A stretch of 64,000 nt of DNA from Mycolicibacterium sp. P1-18 (GCF_008329535.1 NZ_NPKR01000003.1:248001-312000); one strand, 5' to 3'; positions 56,369 through 64,000 are shown, counted from the first letter of the stretch. A program made the numbers and translations. The notes: a model not told the origin generated them from the sequence alone.

Positions 56369-57451
56369 GTGTCCCCCGTGACCGTCCCATCCCCCACCGA
56401 CTCGACTCTGGCCTTCGCCCTGGCGATGCAGTCAGCCGTATCCCTCGACGACGTCGCCGCAACCTTCCTCGACTCGGTGCACCAGCTTATTCAGGCCGAG
56501 TCCTACGGCCTGTACCGACTGCACGCCGGCACTCAGCACGTGCTCGACGTTCACGCTCAAGTCGAAGGCGAACTGTTGCAGCACTATGAGCAGTCAGGGC
56601 GTGACGACGACCCCGTGCTGGCCCATGTCCTGGAACATCACCAGCCCTTCGACTCGTCTAAGTTGAATCAGACCAGATGGCGACAATCCGGCGCGCATGC
56701 CGTCTTGAAGGACAGCGGGCTCGAATATTCCTTGGAAGCACCCATCTTGGTTGACGGCAAAGTCGTCGGCACCATCAACTTCGCCCGCTCGACCGACATG
56801 CCGGCATTCTCCGAACAGGATCTGCGCGTTGCCGCGACGGTCGCCGAGCATCTGGGCGCCGCCATTCGCCGGGCCCGACACGTCGACGCGATGACGCGCC
56901 GCTCGATGATGCTCGAAGCCGCACTCGACCGGGTGTCGGACATCGTGGTGCTCACGGATCTGGCGGGCCAGGTGCAGTACCTCAACCGCCGTGCCGACGA
57001 CGTGTTGGTGGGGCTCGACGACGCCCAACCGACGGACTCGACGATCGGCATGGCGCTGGCATCGGCCTCGGAGCTCATCGGGTCTGGTGACAAGCGAGTG
57101 GTCATGCAGGACATAGACATCCCCGACGCCTCCTATGTGGCACGGACGATTCGGTTGCCCGACTGCGCCAAGGCGATGATGACGACTCTTCACCCCCGGA
57201 CGCCGTCACCGGCTCGGCTGCCGGTGTGGTCGGTGCTCACGACGCGCGAACAGGAGATCGCCGAACTCGCCAGCGAGGGACTGACGACTCGCGCCATCGC
57301 TCAGCGGGCGTTCATCAGCGAGAACACCGTCAAACAGCACTTGAAGCGCATCTTTGCCAAGACCGACGTCAACAGCCGCGCCGAGCTGGTCCAACTCATT
57401 TGGGCCACCACGCATTCGGATCAGACGCCAGCGGCGGCCATGGCCGGCTAG
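56369..57451 (+). CDS. GAF-domain LuxR-family regulator
   Basis: A 360-residue regulator: a GAF-like sensor in the first ~170 residues (LEYSLEAPILVDGKVVGTIN, FSEQDLRVAATVAEHLGAAI), a PAS-like stretch (RVSDIVVLTDLAGQVQYLNR), and a C-terminal LuxR HTH, LTTREQEIAELASEGLTTRA then IAQRAFISENTVKQHLKRIF. GTG 56369, five bases after GGAG, is the chosen start; GTG 56378 is possible. It follows the amine oxidase by 70 bp and meets the aromatic operon tail-to-tail, with a 3-bp gap. Likely controls the amine or aromatic genes. Confidence 0.85.
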   Translation: MSPVTVPSPTDSTLAFALAMQSAVSLDDVAATFLDSVHQLIQAESYGLYRLHAGTQHVLDVHAQVEGELLQHYEQSGRDDDPVLAHVLEHHQPFDSSKLNQTRWRQSGAHAVLKDSGLEYSLEAPILVDGKVVGTINFARSTDMPAFSEQDLRVAATVAEHLGAAIRRARHVDAMTRRSMMLEAALDRVSDIVVLTDLAGQVQYLNRRADDVLVGLDDAQPTDSTIGMALASASELIGSGDKRVVMQDIDIPDASYVARTIRLPDCAKAMMTTLHPRTPSPARLPVWSVLTTREQEIAELASEGLTTRAIAQRAFISENTVKQHLKRIFAKTDVNSRAELVQLIWATTHSDQTPAAAMAG

Positions 57452-57454
57452 CCG

Positions 57455-58240
57455 TCAGCCGGGGCGCCCACCGTCCGAATTGACGACGATGCCGGTCACC
57501 ACTCTGGCGGCCCGCGGGTCGGCCAGGTAGACATAGGCCCCGGCGTGGTCGTCGGGGGTGGGCGCCACACCGAGCAGGTTCGAACGCGCAATTCGGTCGT
57601 CGCGATCGTCGGAGTCTCCCACCGACAGCTCCCCTTGGTGAAGTGCGCGCAGTCCGGAGAAGCCCGTGTTCGACGTACCGCCGGGGGCGACGCCGTTGAC
57701 GCGCACGTGCGGGGCGTAGTCGGCGGAGAGATGGGCGACGGCGCCGCGCAACGCCCACTTGGAGCTGCCGTACAACACCCCGCCGCCGGCGGGACGAAAC
57801 GCCGACTCCGACAGCGTGAACGTGATCGACCCGCGGGCGTCGCGCAGCAACGGCCAGGCGAGACGCGCGGCCGACAGGGTGCTGAGCACGTTGACGCGCC
57901 AAATTTCGGACGCTGCCGCGTCGAACTCGTCCGCCGTCAGATCCCGCAACGAGGCGTAGTGGTCGAAAACCCCCACGCAACACGTCAAGTTGGTGAGCGA
58001 CCCCTTTACGTCGACGACGGAGCTGATCGCGTCGCTGACGGTGTCCGGGTCGGTCGCGTCTCCGACGCGGACGTCCAGATCCGATGTGGCGGAGAGCTGT
58101 TCAGCTGCGTCCTGCGATCGCTCGACGACCGTCACGTGCGCCCCTGCGCGGCGGTAGGCCAGCGCGGCACCCCTGCCGATGCCGGATCCGCCACCGAGGA
58201 CCAGAATGTTGGCGCCGGTCAGGCTGCCGTCGCCCGTCAT
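57455..58240 (-). CDS. SDR, cis-dihydrodiol-dehydrogenase-like
   Basis: A 261-residue SDR with LVLGGGSGIGRGAALAYRRA (residues 13-32), SITFTLSESAFRP (catalytic Ser) and VLYGSSKWALRG (YxxxK). Length and context fit cis-2,3-dihydrodiol dehydrogenases (BphB/HcaB/NahB type), which turn the dioxygenase product into a catechol using NAD+. ATG 58240 overlaps the stop of the 92-residue gene upstream (ATGA). Last gene of the minus-strand aromatic operon. Confidence 0.83.
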   Translation of the reverse strand: MTGDGSLTGANILVLGGGSGIGRGAALAYRRAGAHVTVVERSQDAAEQLSATSDLDVRVGDATDPDTVSDAISSVVDVKGSLTNLTCCVGVFDHYASLRDLTADEFDAAASEIWRVNVLSTLSAARLAWPLLRDARGSITFTLSESAFRPAGGGVLYGSSKWALRGAVAHLSADYAPHVRVNGVAPGGTSNTGFSGLRALHQGELSVGDSDDRDDRIARSNLLGVAPTPDDHAGAYVYLADPRAARVVTGIVVNSDGGRPG

Positions 58241-58515
58241 GGGACCGGCTTGCGGGAGAGCAGTTCGGAGATCAGTTCGGGTTCTTGAAAACTCAGGCAG
58301 TCGAGCGCCACGGCGTCGAGCAAGACCCGGGTGCCGCGCCGCGGTGACCAGATGTCCAAACGAACTCCGTTGCGCGTGGCCACCTTTCGGATGACTACGT
58401 CGGCGAACTCGTTCGTGATGACGATCGGGCCGTCGTTTCCGCCGTCTGTCGGGTACTTGGATACGTCTCCGACCTCGGGTGGCTCGATGACCGGGTCGCG
58501 AAACTCGTCGCTCAT
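58237..58515 (-). CDS. 92-residue protein of unknown function in the dioxygenase operon
   Basis: ATG 58515 follows AAGGAAA. The protein (MSDEFRDPVIEPPEVGDVSK, then NDGPIVITNEFADVVIRKVA, RNGVRLDIWSPRRGTRVLLD, VALDCLSFQEPELISELL) is soluble and has no family I recognise. It is coupled at both ends: 20 bp from the beta subunit and ATGA to the dihydrodiol dehydrogenase. This placement suggests a role in the pathway, for example accessory protein for the dioxygenase. Confidence 0.75.
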   Translation of the reverse strand: MSDEFRDPVIEPPEVGDVSKYPTDGGNDGPIVITNEFADVVIRKVATRNGVRLDIWSPRRGTRVLLDAVALDCLSFQEPELISELLSRKPVP

Positions 58516-58535
58516 GGCGTTTCCTTGTCCGTGCG

Positions 58536-59057
58536 CTAAATGAATATCGACAGGTTGTGCGCGTTGATCAGTGACTGATCCAGTGCAGCCCACCGCCTGG
58601 CCAGTTCCCAGCCGTCGTCGGTCCGGCGAATGGTGTCCTTGCGGAACAGCGAGTAGAGACTGGGTGTGGGGCTGTCACCGCGGCTGCGATAGATGAAGCA
58701 ATTCGACGACACCAAGTACTCACCGGCCACGTCGGTGGTGTCGACGAGCACATTGGTCACGTAATGCCTTGTTCGCGAGGGCGGTTGTTCCGCCCATGCG
58801 AAGTCGGTCTCCAACCGTCGGACCCGCACTTCGAGGGTGTCTCTGTCGTCGTCGAATATTCGTGACGTCGGCGACAACTCCCACGCCGCGTTCGCTTCCC
58901 GTGTGACGCGCACCGGAACCTCGTAGCGGATGTCGTCGGCCAAGAACGTCAGCCAGTCACGAAACCGGCGCTCATCGACGGCAAGCGCCTCGCGGTAGAG
59001 GAACTCCTCGATGTCGGACTTTGTCTCGCGGGGAATCCCGCTCGTCGTCTGGACCAT
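58536..59057 (-). CDS. aromatic-ring-hydroxylating dioxygenase, beta subunit
   Basis: A 173-residue beta subunit (SnoaL-like fold): EEFLYREALAVDERRFRDWL, DDIRYEVPVRVTREANAAWE, SRTRHYVTNVLVDTTDVAGE, SSNCFIYRSRGDSPTPSLYS and WELARRWAALDQSLINAHNL. These are the normal landmarks of naphthalene/biphenyl-type beta subunits, which are structural partners of alpha in an alpha3beta3 enzyme. ATG 59057 begins three bases after the alpha stop. Confidence 0.88.
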   Translation of the reverse strand: MVQTTSGIPRETKSDIEEFLYREALAVDERRFRDWLTFLADDIRYEVPVRVTREANAAWELSPTSRIFDDDRDTLEVRVRRLETDFAWAEQPPSRTRHYVTNVLVDTTDVAGEYLVSSNCFIYRSRGDSPTPSLYSLFRKDTIRRTDDGWELARRWAALDQSLINAHNLSIFI

Positions 59058-59060
59058 CGG

Positions 59061-60374
59061 TCACACCTCGTCGGCCAGGTAGTCGCCCCATCGGCGCCAC
59101 AGATTTCGGAAGTTGGTGTCGTTCACGTATGGGGTCACCACGTGGCCCGGCCCGGGGAACTCCGGATCGCGAACGCTGTCCATGCCCATGACGTACGGGA
59201 AGTCGACGTCGCGAACCATCGTCGACTCGGCAGATCGAGTCACCTTGGTCCAGTTCTCGAAATCGTCCTGTTCGAACGTTCCCGCTTGCCCGAATGCCAG
59301 GGTGTAGGCGCGATAGGCCGCGTTCTTGTATTCCTGAGATGCGCTACGCGGCACCAGACACCACGAGTACATCTCCATTCGGCCGGGGCCGACGGGGTGG
59401 TACAGGCGCATCGTCACGAAGCGCACACCCGGCTCGCCGGGGATGAGGCTGAAGGGTTGCATCAGGAAGGACAGGTTCGGGAAGACGGTGCCCACTGCGG
59501 TGCGCGTCTTGGCGAACACCTCCACTTGCTCCGGGGACAACGCCGATTTGATGTCCTCGACCAACTCGGCGGGAAAGCCGCCGAAGGCCGGGAAGTTCGG
59601 ACTGTGGCCGAGACCGATGCCATGGCCCTTGCCCGGGATGCTCGCGGCCCAACCCTGGCTGTGCGTGGAACCCGAGGACGGGAAGTACCCAAGGTTGAAA
59701 CCCCATTGGTGCGCCACGGGGGTGTGATAGCCGTCGCCCGCGAAGTTCTCGGCGCAGATCTTCCAGTCGGTGTCAGCCAGCCAGTGATCCGGCGGCCCGT
59801 GCACTTCGCACCCCTGCTCACCATGCTTGAGGTATAGGTCGAGGTAGAACCGGAAGTCGCCGAGATAGTCGTCCAAGCTGGGTGCCGTCGGGTCGTTGGT
59901 ACCGAAGATGAGCCCCTCGTAAGTGTCGACGCGCACCTCGACCAGCCCCCAGTCCTTGCGCTTGAGCCGACCCTCGTAGCCCTCCTTCATGTAGGGCACC
60001 CCGATCAACTGACCGGAGTTCTTGTACGTCCACCCGTGAAACGAGCACCGGAAGTGGGACGAGTTGCCCATCTCCGACTTGCACATCACGTTCCCGCGGT
60101 GTCGGCACATGTTCAGATTGGCGTGGATGGCGCCATCTTCGCCGCGCGCGACGATGATGTTGTTGTTGCCGATGTACCGGGTGACGTAGTCACCGGGGCT
60201 GGGAATCTCCGACTCGTGAGCCAGGAAACACCATGCGCGGGAGAACAGACGACTCTGCTCCAGATCGAACACGGCTTGGTCGTTGAAGGCCCGGGCAGGG
60301 AATCGCCCCTCGACGATTCCCTGCCGGGTCTGCTCCACCCAACCGGTCAGATCGACGTGATCCGCGGTTGTCAT
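59061..60374 (-). CDS. Rieske aromatic-ring-hydroxylating dioxygenase, alpha subunit
   Basis: A 437-residue catalytic subunit inserting O2 into an aromatic ring to give a cis-dihydrodiol. The Rieske cluster ligands are C90-R-H92 and C110-S-F-H113 (NMCRHRGNVMC, FRCSFHGWTY). The non-haem iron site is AENFAGDGYHTPVAH with H217, H222 and bridging D214. ATG 60374 is two bases after the aldolase stop. An electron chain (ferredoxin, reductase) is needed; the reductase end is at 63869-64000, and the ferredoxin is not in the window. The substrate class cannot be fixed from sequence alone. Confidence 0.9.
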   Translation of the reverse strand: MTTADHVDLTGWVEQTRQGIVEGRFPARAFNDQAVFDLEQSRLFSRAWCFLAHESEIPSPGDYVTRYIGNNNIIVARGEDGAIHANLNMCRHRGNVMCKSEMGNSSHFRCSFHGWTYKNSGQLIGVPYMKEGYEGRLKRKDWGLVEVRVDTYEGLIFGTNDPTAPSLDDYLGDFRFYLDLYLKHGEQGCEVHGPPDHWLADTDWKICAENFAGDGYHTPVAHQWGFNLGYFPSSGSTHSQGWAASIPGKGHGIGLGHSPNFPAFGGFPAELVEDIKSALSPEQVEVFAKTRTAVGTVFPNLSFLMQPFSLIPGEPGVRFVTMRLYHPVGPGRMEMYSWCLVPRSASQEYKNAAYRAYTLAFGQAGTFEQDDFENWTKVTRSAESTMVRDVDFPYVMGMDSVRDPEFPGPGHVVTPYVNDTNFRNLWRRWGDYLADEV

Positions 60375-60376
60375 GT

Positions 60377-61420
60377 TTACTTCGTGCCGGCCAGCTTCGA
60401 CGCGCGAACGCCGAACTTGGTCTCGACTTCCTGGCGAATCTGCTTGTACCGCTCGACGTGCTCGTGGGTGGTGCGCACGTGCTCCTCGGGCACCAGGTCC
60501 TCGGTGTAGGGCGGACGGCACTTGCCGACGTTGATGTACCCGGCATCGTTGACGCGGATCTTCTCCAGCGGGATGTTGTACTTGGCGAACTCCATGAAGT
60601 CCTGACCCACCAGGAATGGCTCGTGCGCCCAGCGCAACCGCTCGGTCAGCCAACGCGCGTCGTCGAATCGCCCTTGCTGCAACGCATCACGGAGTTCAAG
60701 GACCGGACCGGGCCCCATCGCCGTCGTCGAGGACCACGCCATGCCGACGAGCTCCTCACCGTACATCTCCCATGCCGGGAACCAGTCGGTCTCGATCGAC
60801 ATGAGCGGGAAGTGCGTGCCCGTATGGGCCATGTCGTTGTGGTAGCGGAAACCGACGGACGCGCCACCGGCGTACTTGACGGCGACGACCTGCGGCAATT
60901 CCACCAGGGTCTTGTACACGCGACGCGGGATGATCCCACCGAACGCAGCGGTGTTGTCGTACACCACGATGGCCATCTCCGGCACCGCGGTCGCGACGTC
61001 GCGGTAGAAGCGCTCCATGACCGGGGCCACCATGTCGCCCCACATCGGGCGGCCCAACAGCGTGCCGGTGATGCCGAGGTCGACCAGGTACCGCATGCGC
61101 GACACCGTGTCGCGGGTGTTCAGCGTGGTCGCGCCGATGAAGATCGGGAAGTCGGGGTTGATCGCCTTGACGGTCTCGGCGACGCACGCGGCGTAGGCCT
61201 TCCACTCCTCGATGGTGAGGGTGGCCATTTCACCGAGGGTGCCGTTGAGTGCGATCGCGTCGACTCCGTCGTCGATCAACGAGCGAATCATGCGCTCGGT
61301 CTCGACGAGGTCTACGGTGTCCTTGGCGTCGACCCGTTCTGCACCCGGCAGTGCCGGCGTCGGCGGGTACGCCATGACACCGCGTAGGTCGGCCCCGGTG
61401 ATCTTGGGCTGCTTGCTCAT
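60377..61420 (-). CDS. hydratase-aldolase (DHDPS/NAL superfamily, PhdJ/NahE-like)
   Basis: A 347-residue class-I aldolase of the DapA superfamily. Schiff-base Lys is at about 182 (VVAVKYAGGASVG), with VVYDNTAAFGG giving the catalytic Tyr, and GTLGEMATLTIEEWKAY the GTxGE motif. Length (longer than DapA) and the C-terminal region (PLEKIRVNDAGYINVGK, CRPPYTEDLVPEEHV) match trans-o-hydroxybenzylidenepyruvate or carboxybenzalpyruvate hydratase-aldolases of naphthalene/phenanthrene pathways, which yield an aromatic aldehyde and pyruvate. ATG 61420 follows AGAGGAGA. It fits downstream of the LigAB ring cleavage. Confidence 0.83.
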   Translation of the reverse strand: MSKQPKITGADLRGVMAYPPTPALPGAERVDAKDTVDLVETERMIRSLIDDGVDAIALNGTLGEMATLTIEEWKAYAACVAETVKAINPDFPIFIGATTLNTRDTVSRMRYLVDLGITGTLLGRPMWGDMVAPVMERFYRDVATAVPEMAIVVYDNTAAFGGIIPRRVYKTLVELPQVVAVKYAGGASVGFRYHNDMAHTGTHFPLMSIETDWFPAWEMYGEELVGMAWSSTTAMGPGPVLELRDALQQGRFDDARWLTERLRWAHEPFLVGQDFMEFAKYNIPLEKIRVNDAGYINVGKCRPPYTEDLVPEEHVRTTHEHVERYKQIRQEVETKFGVRASKLAGTK

Positions 61421-61463
61421 TGGGTGTTCTCCTCTTGTGGTTGGGTGGAACTCTGATGTGTGC

Positions 61464-62303
61464 TCACATGCGGGCGGCGGCGACCGACGTCCCCGTGAGC
61501 CATTCCGGTACGGCCTCGTAGGCAAGGACGTCGAATCCCACTCCGACGGCGCCAGCGGCGACGAGCCATGTTCTGATTTCGTGGGCACCGTTGCCGGCTG
61601 CGTCGATCTCGTCCTGGGTGTAGTCGGTCAGACGCTGGGGGTCGCCCTCGGTGAACCGAGCGAGGAAGTCGCGGTCGAACTCCTCGTTGACGTTGCCGGC
61701 TTCTGGCAGGCCCACCCAGTGCGAAAGTCCGCCTGTGCCAACGATGACGACGCGCTGGTACGTGTCCTGGGCGACGACCGCTCGAGCGAGCATCTTCCCG
61801 AAGTCGTAACAGCGGCGCGGTGACGGCCAGGGCGGGTTGACGCCGTTGACGATGATCGGCACGAGCGGGTACCGGCTGTCCGGGTCGAGGTGCTTGAACG
61901 GCACACAGAAGTTCTCGTCGAAGTCCAGGCCACCCTCGACCAATGCGGGATCGAAGTCGGACTCCAGCGCAAACCGGTAGACGTGCCGACCCAGATCGGC
62001 AGCGCCGGGATACATGTGCTGGGGTACGTCGACGAATTTGGCCATCTCGGCGGTGACTGGGCCCAGATAGGAATCACCGGTGGCGACGGCGAACGCGGGC
62101 AGGTTGCCCAGGTTGAAGTTGGTGAAGTGCTCCACCGACACGGCGATGATGGCATCTGGTCGAAGCGCGTCGATCCTGTTGCGCGCCTCGGCATAGGCAG
62201 ATTCCACGTTTCGGCGCTTGTCGGCCTGCGCGCGCTCGGGCCACCCCGTGATACCCGGTGAATGGGAGGCCGTGAAGGCACCCACGATGGTGCTGTTGCT
62301 CAT
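61464..62303 (-). CDS. class-III extradiol dioxygenase, large (LigB-type) subunit
   Basis: A 279-residue LigB-family catalytic subunit: VGAFTASHSPGI (His near residue 14, iron ligand), DAIIAVSVEHFTNFNLGNLP (His ligand), VPQHMYPGAADLG, VPIIVNGVNPPWP, RVVIVGTGGLSHWVGLPEAG and FDRDFLARFTEGDP. It cleaves a catechol meta to the hydroxyls with Fe(II). ATG 62303 overlaps the small-subunit stop (ATGA). Class-III enzymes act on protocatechuate, 2,3-dihydroxyphenyl or aminophenol-type substrates, so the ring may carry a carboxyl, amino or aryl group. Confidence 0.88.
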   Translation of the reverse strand: MSNSTIVGAFTASHSPGITGWPERAQADKRRNVESAYAEARNRIDALRPDAIIAVSVEHFTNFNLGNLPAFAVATGDSYLGPVTAEMAKFVDVPQHMYPGAADLGRHVYRFALESDFDPALVEGGLDFDENFCVPFKHLDPDSRYPLVPIIVNGVNPPWPSPRRCYDFGKMLARAVVAQDTYQRVVIVGTGGLSHWVGLPEAGNVNEEFDRDFLARFTEGDPQRLTDYTQDEIDAAGNGAHEIRTWLVAAGAVGVGFDVLAYEAVPEWLTGTSVAAARM

Positions 62304-62551
62304 GACATTTCCCCTCTGATCCTGGCGTAGTACTCGGCGCGGTCGATCTCGAGCTGGATGGCGCAGAAGTACAGCAGGTAGGGGTTGACACCCGCTTCGT
62401 AGAGGCCCTTGAAGTCCAGTCGCTGCATCATCGAGCGCAGGTCTCCGCTGACACCGTAGGAGTCGAGCACCTGGCCTCCGTCGGCCATGTACGCGTCCTT
62501 GACGGCCGCGTTTCGTCGGATGTCCCACAACAGCTTGTGCAAGCTGTACAT
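62300..62551 (-). CDS. extradiol dioxygenase small (LigA-type) subunit
   Basis: An 83-residue LigA-like subunit (MYSLHKLLWDIRRNAAVKDA, MMQRLDFKGLYEAGVNPYLL, YFCAIQLEID). The LigA fold caps the LigB active site. ATG 62551 is preceded by AAGGGG six bases away; an upstream in-frame ATG at 62623 is less likely. It is coupled to ligB. Confidence 0.85.
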   Translation of the reverse strand: MYSLHKLLWDIRRNAAVKDAYMADGGQVLDSYGVSGDLRSMMQRLDFKGLYEAGVNPYLLYFCAIQLEIDRAEYYARIRGEMS

Positions 62552-62599
62552 CGGTACCCCTTCTAATACGCTGCAACGCAATTGGTTTGGTGTCCCGCA

Positions 62600-62641
62600 C
62601 CGGCCTGCCGCGTTCTCTTTCACGATATGGCGGCAGGCCGG
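62600..62641 (-). terminator. perfect 12-bp hairpin between hydrolase and ligA
   Basis: CCGGCCTGCCGC (62600-62611) and GCGGCAGGCCGG (62630-62641) with an 18-base loop. It lies after the hydrolase stop and before ligA, on the minus-strand transcript. No U-tract follows, so it could be a weak terminator, an attenuator or a processing/stability element that sets the ratio between the two parts of the operon. Confidence 0.55.
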
Positions 62642-62668
62642 GTCACGGGGTCACCCGCTCGGGTGGAA

Positions 62669-63820
62669 TCAGGCGTCCAGCTTGTGGACGAACCAGTCAG
62701 TCAAGCGGGCGGCGGCAACGGCGAGGTAGTCATAGCTGCAATGCAGCGACCCGGCGGCGTCGTAGACGTCGAAGGTGACGTCGTCGGTGGTGAGTGCGTC
62801 GACGAACTTCCGCGCCCCGTCGATGTCCATGATGATGTCGCTGGTGCCGTGCATGACGTAGACCGGGATGTCGATCTTGTCGATGATGCCCTCGAAGGTG
62901 AACTCGGCCAGCTTGCGCCGCGCTTCCTCGTCGTCCTTCGACCCCGAAAGCCATTGCAGCTGCTCACGCAGAGGGGGGTAGAACTCGTAGAAGTCGGTGA
63001 GGATGCTCCAGGTGCCACACCATGCGGCGACGGCCTTCACGCGAGGCTCGAAGGCCGCGGCGCGGGGCGCGTAGTACCCGCCGAAGCTCACTCCGGCCAG
63101 ACCGAGGCGGTTCTCGTCGACGTCGTCGCGTCGCTCGATGACGTCCAGAATGGCCTTCACCGGCACTTCGTAGTCGGGGCGGCTGTATAGCTCCTTGAAC
63201 CGCAACGAGCTGCCCCGCCCGGGGGTGTCGACGACCACGAGGTTCATGTCGCGGGCCGGAAACTCGGTTCCACCAAGGAAGTACAGTTCCTCGGCCCAGG
63301 AATCCGCACCGCCGAGGAACAGCACGGTGGCACGGTTCTTCCCGCTGGCGTCGGGCCGGATGAAGTAGCCGTCCATCGTGGTGCCTTCGAACGGGATGCT
63401 GATGCGCTCGATGAGCCCACCGCTGAGTTCCGCGGCCTTCTGGAAGTTGGCGGTCCCTGCGCGGTACGCCTGCTCGCGCCGAGGATCGTTGGAGCTCAGG
63501 AAGAATTCGGAGTGGCGGTAGTAGCTGCACGAGCGGAAGAAGGCCCGTCGGGCGGTCGTGACGTCGCCGGCGTCCAGGGCTGCGGCAGCCGTGGCGGCGA
63601 CTTCTTCTGCCGTCCGGTTCCATTCGCGCTGCCAGACCTCACCGTCGGTGGTGATGTTGCCGATCCGTGCGGCGGTGCGGGCGCATTCGAACAGGTCGGC
63701 GCCGCCGACGGCGACCTGCGCGAGCAACCGCATGGTCTGCAGCGACCAGTCCTCGTCCTGTGGGAACAGCTCGATGATGGAGAGCGCGTCGGACGTGGCC
63801 TCCGTTGCGGCGTGCGTCAT
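62669..63820 (-). CDS. alpha/beta hydrolase (DUF1100/FrsA-like, possible C-C hydrolase)
   Basis: A 383-residue hydrolase of the family containing 2,6-dihydroxypseudooxynicotine hydrolase. An N-terminal helical part (EVWQREWNRTAEEVAATAAA, SCSYYRHSEFFL) precedes the alpha/beta core. The core has RATVLFLGGADSWAEELYFL, GVSFGGYYAPRAAAF (nucleophile Ser in GxSxG), VYVMHGTSDIIMDIDGA (acid) and GSLHCSYDYLAVAAARLTDW (His). ATG 63820 has AAGGAAAA upstream. Likely acts on the ring-cleavage product or a side chain. First or second gene of the operon. Confidence 0.82.
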   Translation of the reverse strand: MTHAATEATSDALSIIELFPQDEDWSLQTMRLLAQVAVGGADLFECARTAARIGNITTDGEVWQREWNRTAEEVAATAAAALDAGDVTTARRAFFRSCSYYRHSEFFLSSNDPRREQAYRAGTANFQKAAELSGGLIERISIPFEGTTMDGYFIRPDASGKNRATVLFLGGADSWAEELYFLGGTEFPARDMNLVVVDTPGRGSSLRFKELYSRPDYEVPVKAILDVIERRDDVDENRLGLAGVSFGGYYAPRAAAFEPRVKAVAAWCGTWSILTDFYEFYPPLREQLQWLSGSKDDEEARRKLAEFTFEGIIDKIDIPVYVMHGTSDIIMDIDGARKFVDALTTDDVTFDVYDAAGSLHCSYDYLAVAAARLTDWFVHKLDA

Positions 63821-63868
63821 ATCGTTTTTCCTTTCATGGTGGGTGCTACTGGGTACCGGGTTCATTGC

Positions 63869-64000
63869 TCAAGCCGTGCAGGCGACGTCGGCCCATGCGG
63901 CCGATTGATCAAGCGCGGTCCGGTATTTGGCGAGCTTTCGGGGGGCGTTGACGCACACCGCGCCGCGAAGCTTGCCGTGCCTGCCGAACAAGGCGACCAA
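63869..64000 (-). CDS. FAD-dependent ferredoxin-reductase-like protein, C-terminal end (cut by window)
   Basis: Minus-strand frame from the right edge to the TGA at 63871-63869: LVALFGRHGKLRGAVCVNAP, then RKLAKYRTALDQSA. This is the last segment of the reductase family that feeds Rieske dioxygenases (strand with GAVxVNxPRxLxxYR). About 43 residues are visible; the rest lies beyond 64000. It is 49 bp upstream of the hydrolase and likely starts the aromatic operon. Confidence 0.7.
   Translation of the reverse strand: MVALFGRHGKLRGAVCVNAPRKLAKYRTALDQSAAWADVACTA

Overview
The window is high-GC actinobacterial DNA, most likely from a fast-growing environmental Mycobacterium/Mycolicibacterium. It opens in the tail of a Gly-rich PE_PGRS-type protein, carries a pdxS remnant very like the mycobacterial PdxS, and has several F420-type enzyme remnants (LLM oxidoreductase, Ddn-like reductase), GTG/TTG starts and many ATGA-coupled genes. 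The region is accessory: catabolic operons, each with its own regulator, separated by stretches of broken genes.

Layout. 0-4.9 kb: PGRS tail, then remnants (GH16, pdxS, AarF/ABC1 kinase, XRE regulator), a VOC protein, copy 1 of a ~185-bp repeat, and a TetR regulator. 5-13.4 kb: two NCS1 permease + metallo-beta-lactamase (MBL) hydrolase pairs with TetR regulators, the second followed by acetyl-CoA synthetase. 13.5-21.3 kb: small remnants, then a frameshifted PucR regulator, a shortened iron-ADH-like protein, split glycine decarboxylase GcvPB/GcvPA and a POT-family peptide transporter. 21.3-27.8 kb: gene-poor DNA with an SDR, a TetR and many remnants (LLM oxidoreductase, Ddn, SDR, homogentisate dioxygenase). 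27.8-42.3 kb: an amide/amino-alcohol type gene set: agmatine-deiminase-like enzyme, TetR, amidase, MFS, YtcJ-like amidohydrolase, a kinase-aminotransferase fusion, a broken second amidohydrolase, a third MBL/NCS1 pair and a short diol-dehydratase-reactivase-like ATPase. 42.6-45.1 kb: TetR, a BBE-type FAD oxidoreductase and copy 2 of the repeat. 46.3-57.5 kb: class-III aminotransferase, APC permease, carboxymuconolactone decarboxylase-like protein, large LuxR ATPase, aldehyde dehydrogenase, cupin, flavin amine oxidase and a GAF-LuxR regulator. 57.5-64 kb (minus strand): an aromatic-ring degradation operon (Rieske dioxygenase alpha/beta, dihydrodiol dehydrogenase, LigA/LigB extradiol dioxygenase, hydratase-aldolase, alpha/beta hydrolase, end of a flavoprotein reductase).

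How the genes work together. The most system-like signal is a palindrome of the form AAAAC-N2-AC-N3-GT-N2-GTTTT. It occurs before the amidase (in the divergent promoter of a TetR gene), twice before the MFS/amidohydrolase/fusion operon, and before the NCS1/MBL pair 10 kb away. This ties two uptake systems and several C-N hydrolases to one regulator. The fusion enzyme has an APH-type kinase followed by a class-III aminotransferase, as in kinase/phospho-lyase pairs acting on amino alcohols. I therefore infer import, amide or ring hydrolysis, phosphorylation, then removal of ammonia and phosphate to an aldehyde. The three NCS1-MBL pairs in one window suggest that the MBL enzymes hydrolyse what the neighbouring permease brings in. 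The 46-57 kb cluster looks like amine to aldehyde to acid oxidation, and the last cluster like dioxygenase to extradiol cleavage to aldolase. Substrates cannot be read from sequence alone. The two direct copies of the repeat (2.6 and 44.9 kb) bracket most of the first half and may mark past mobility.
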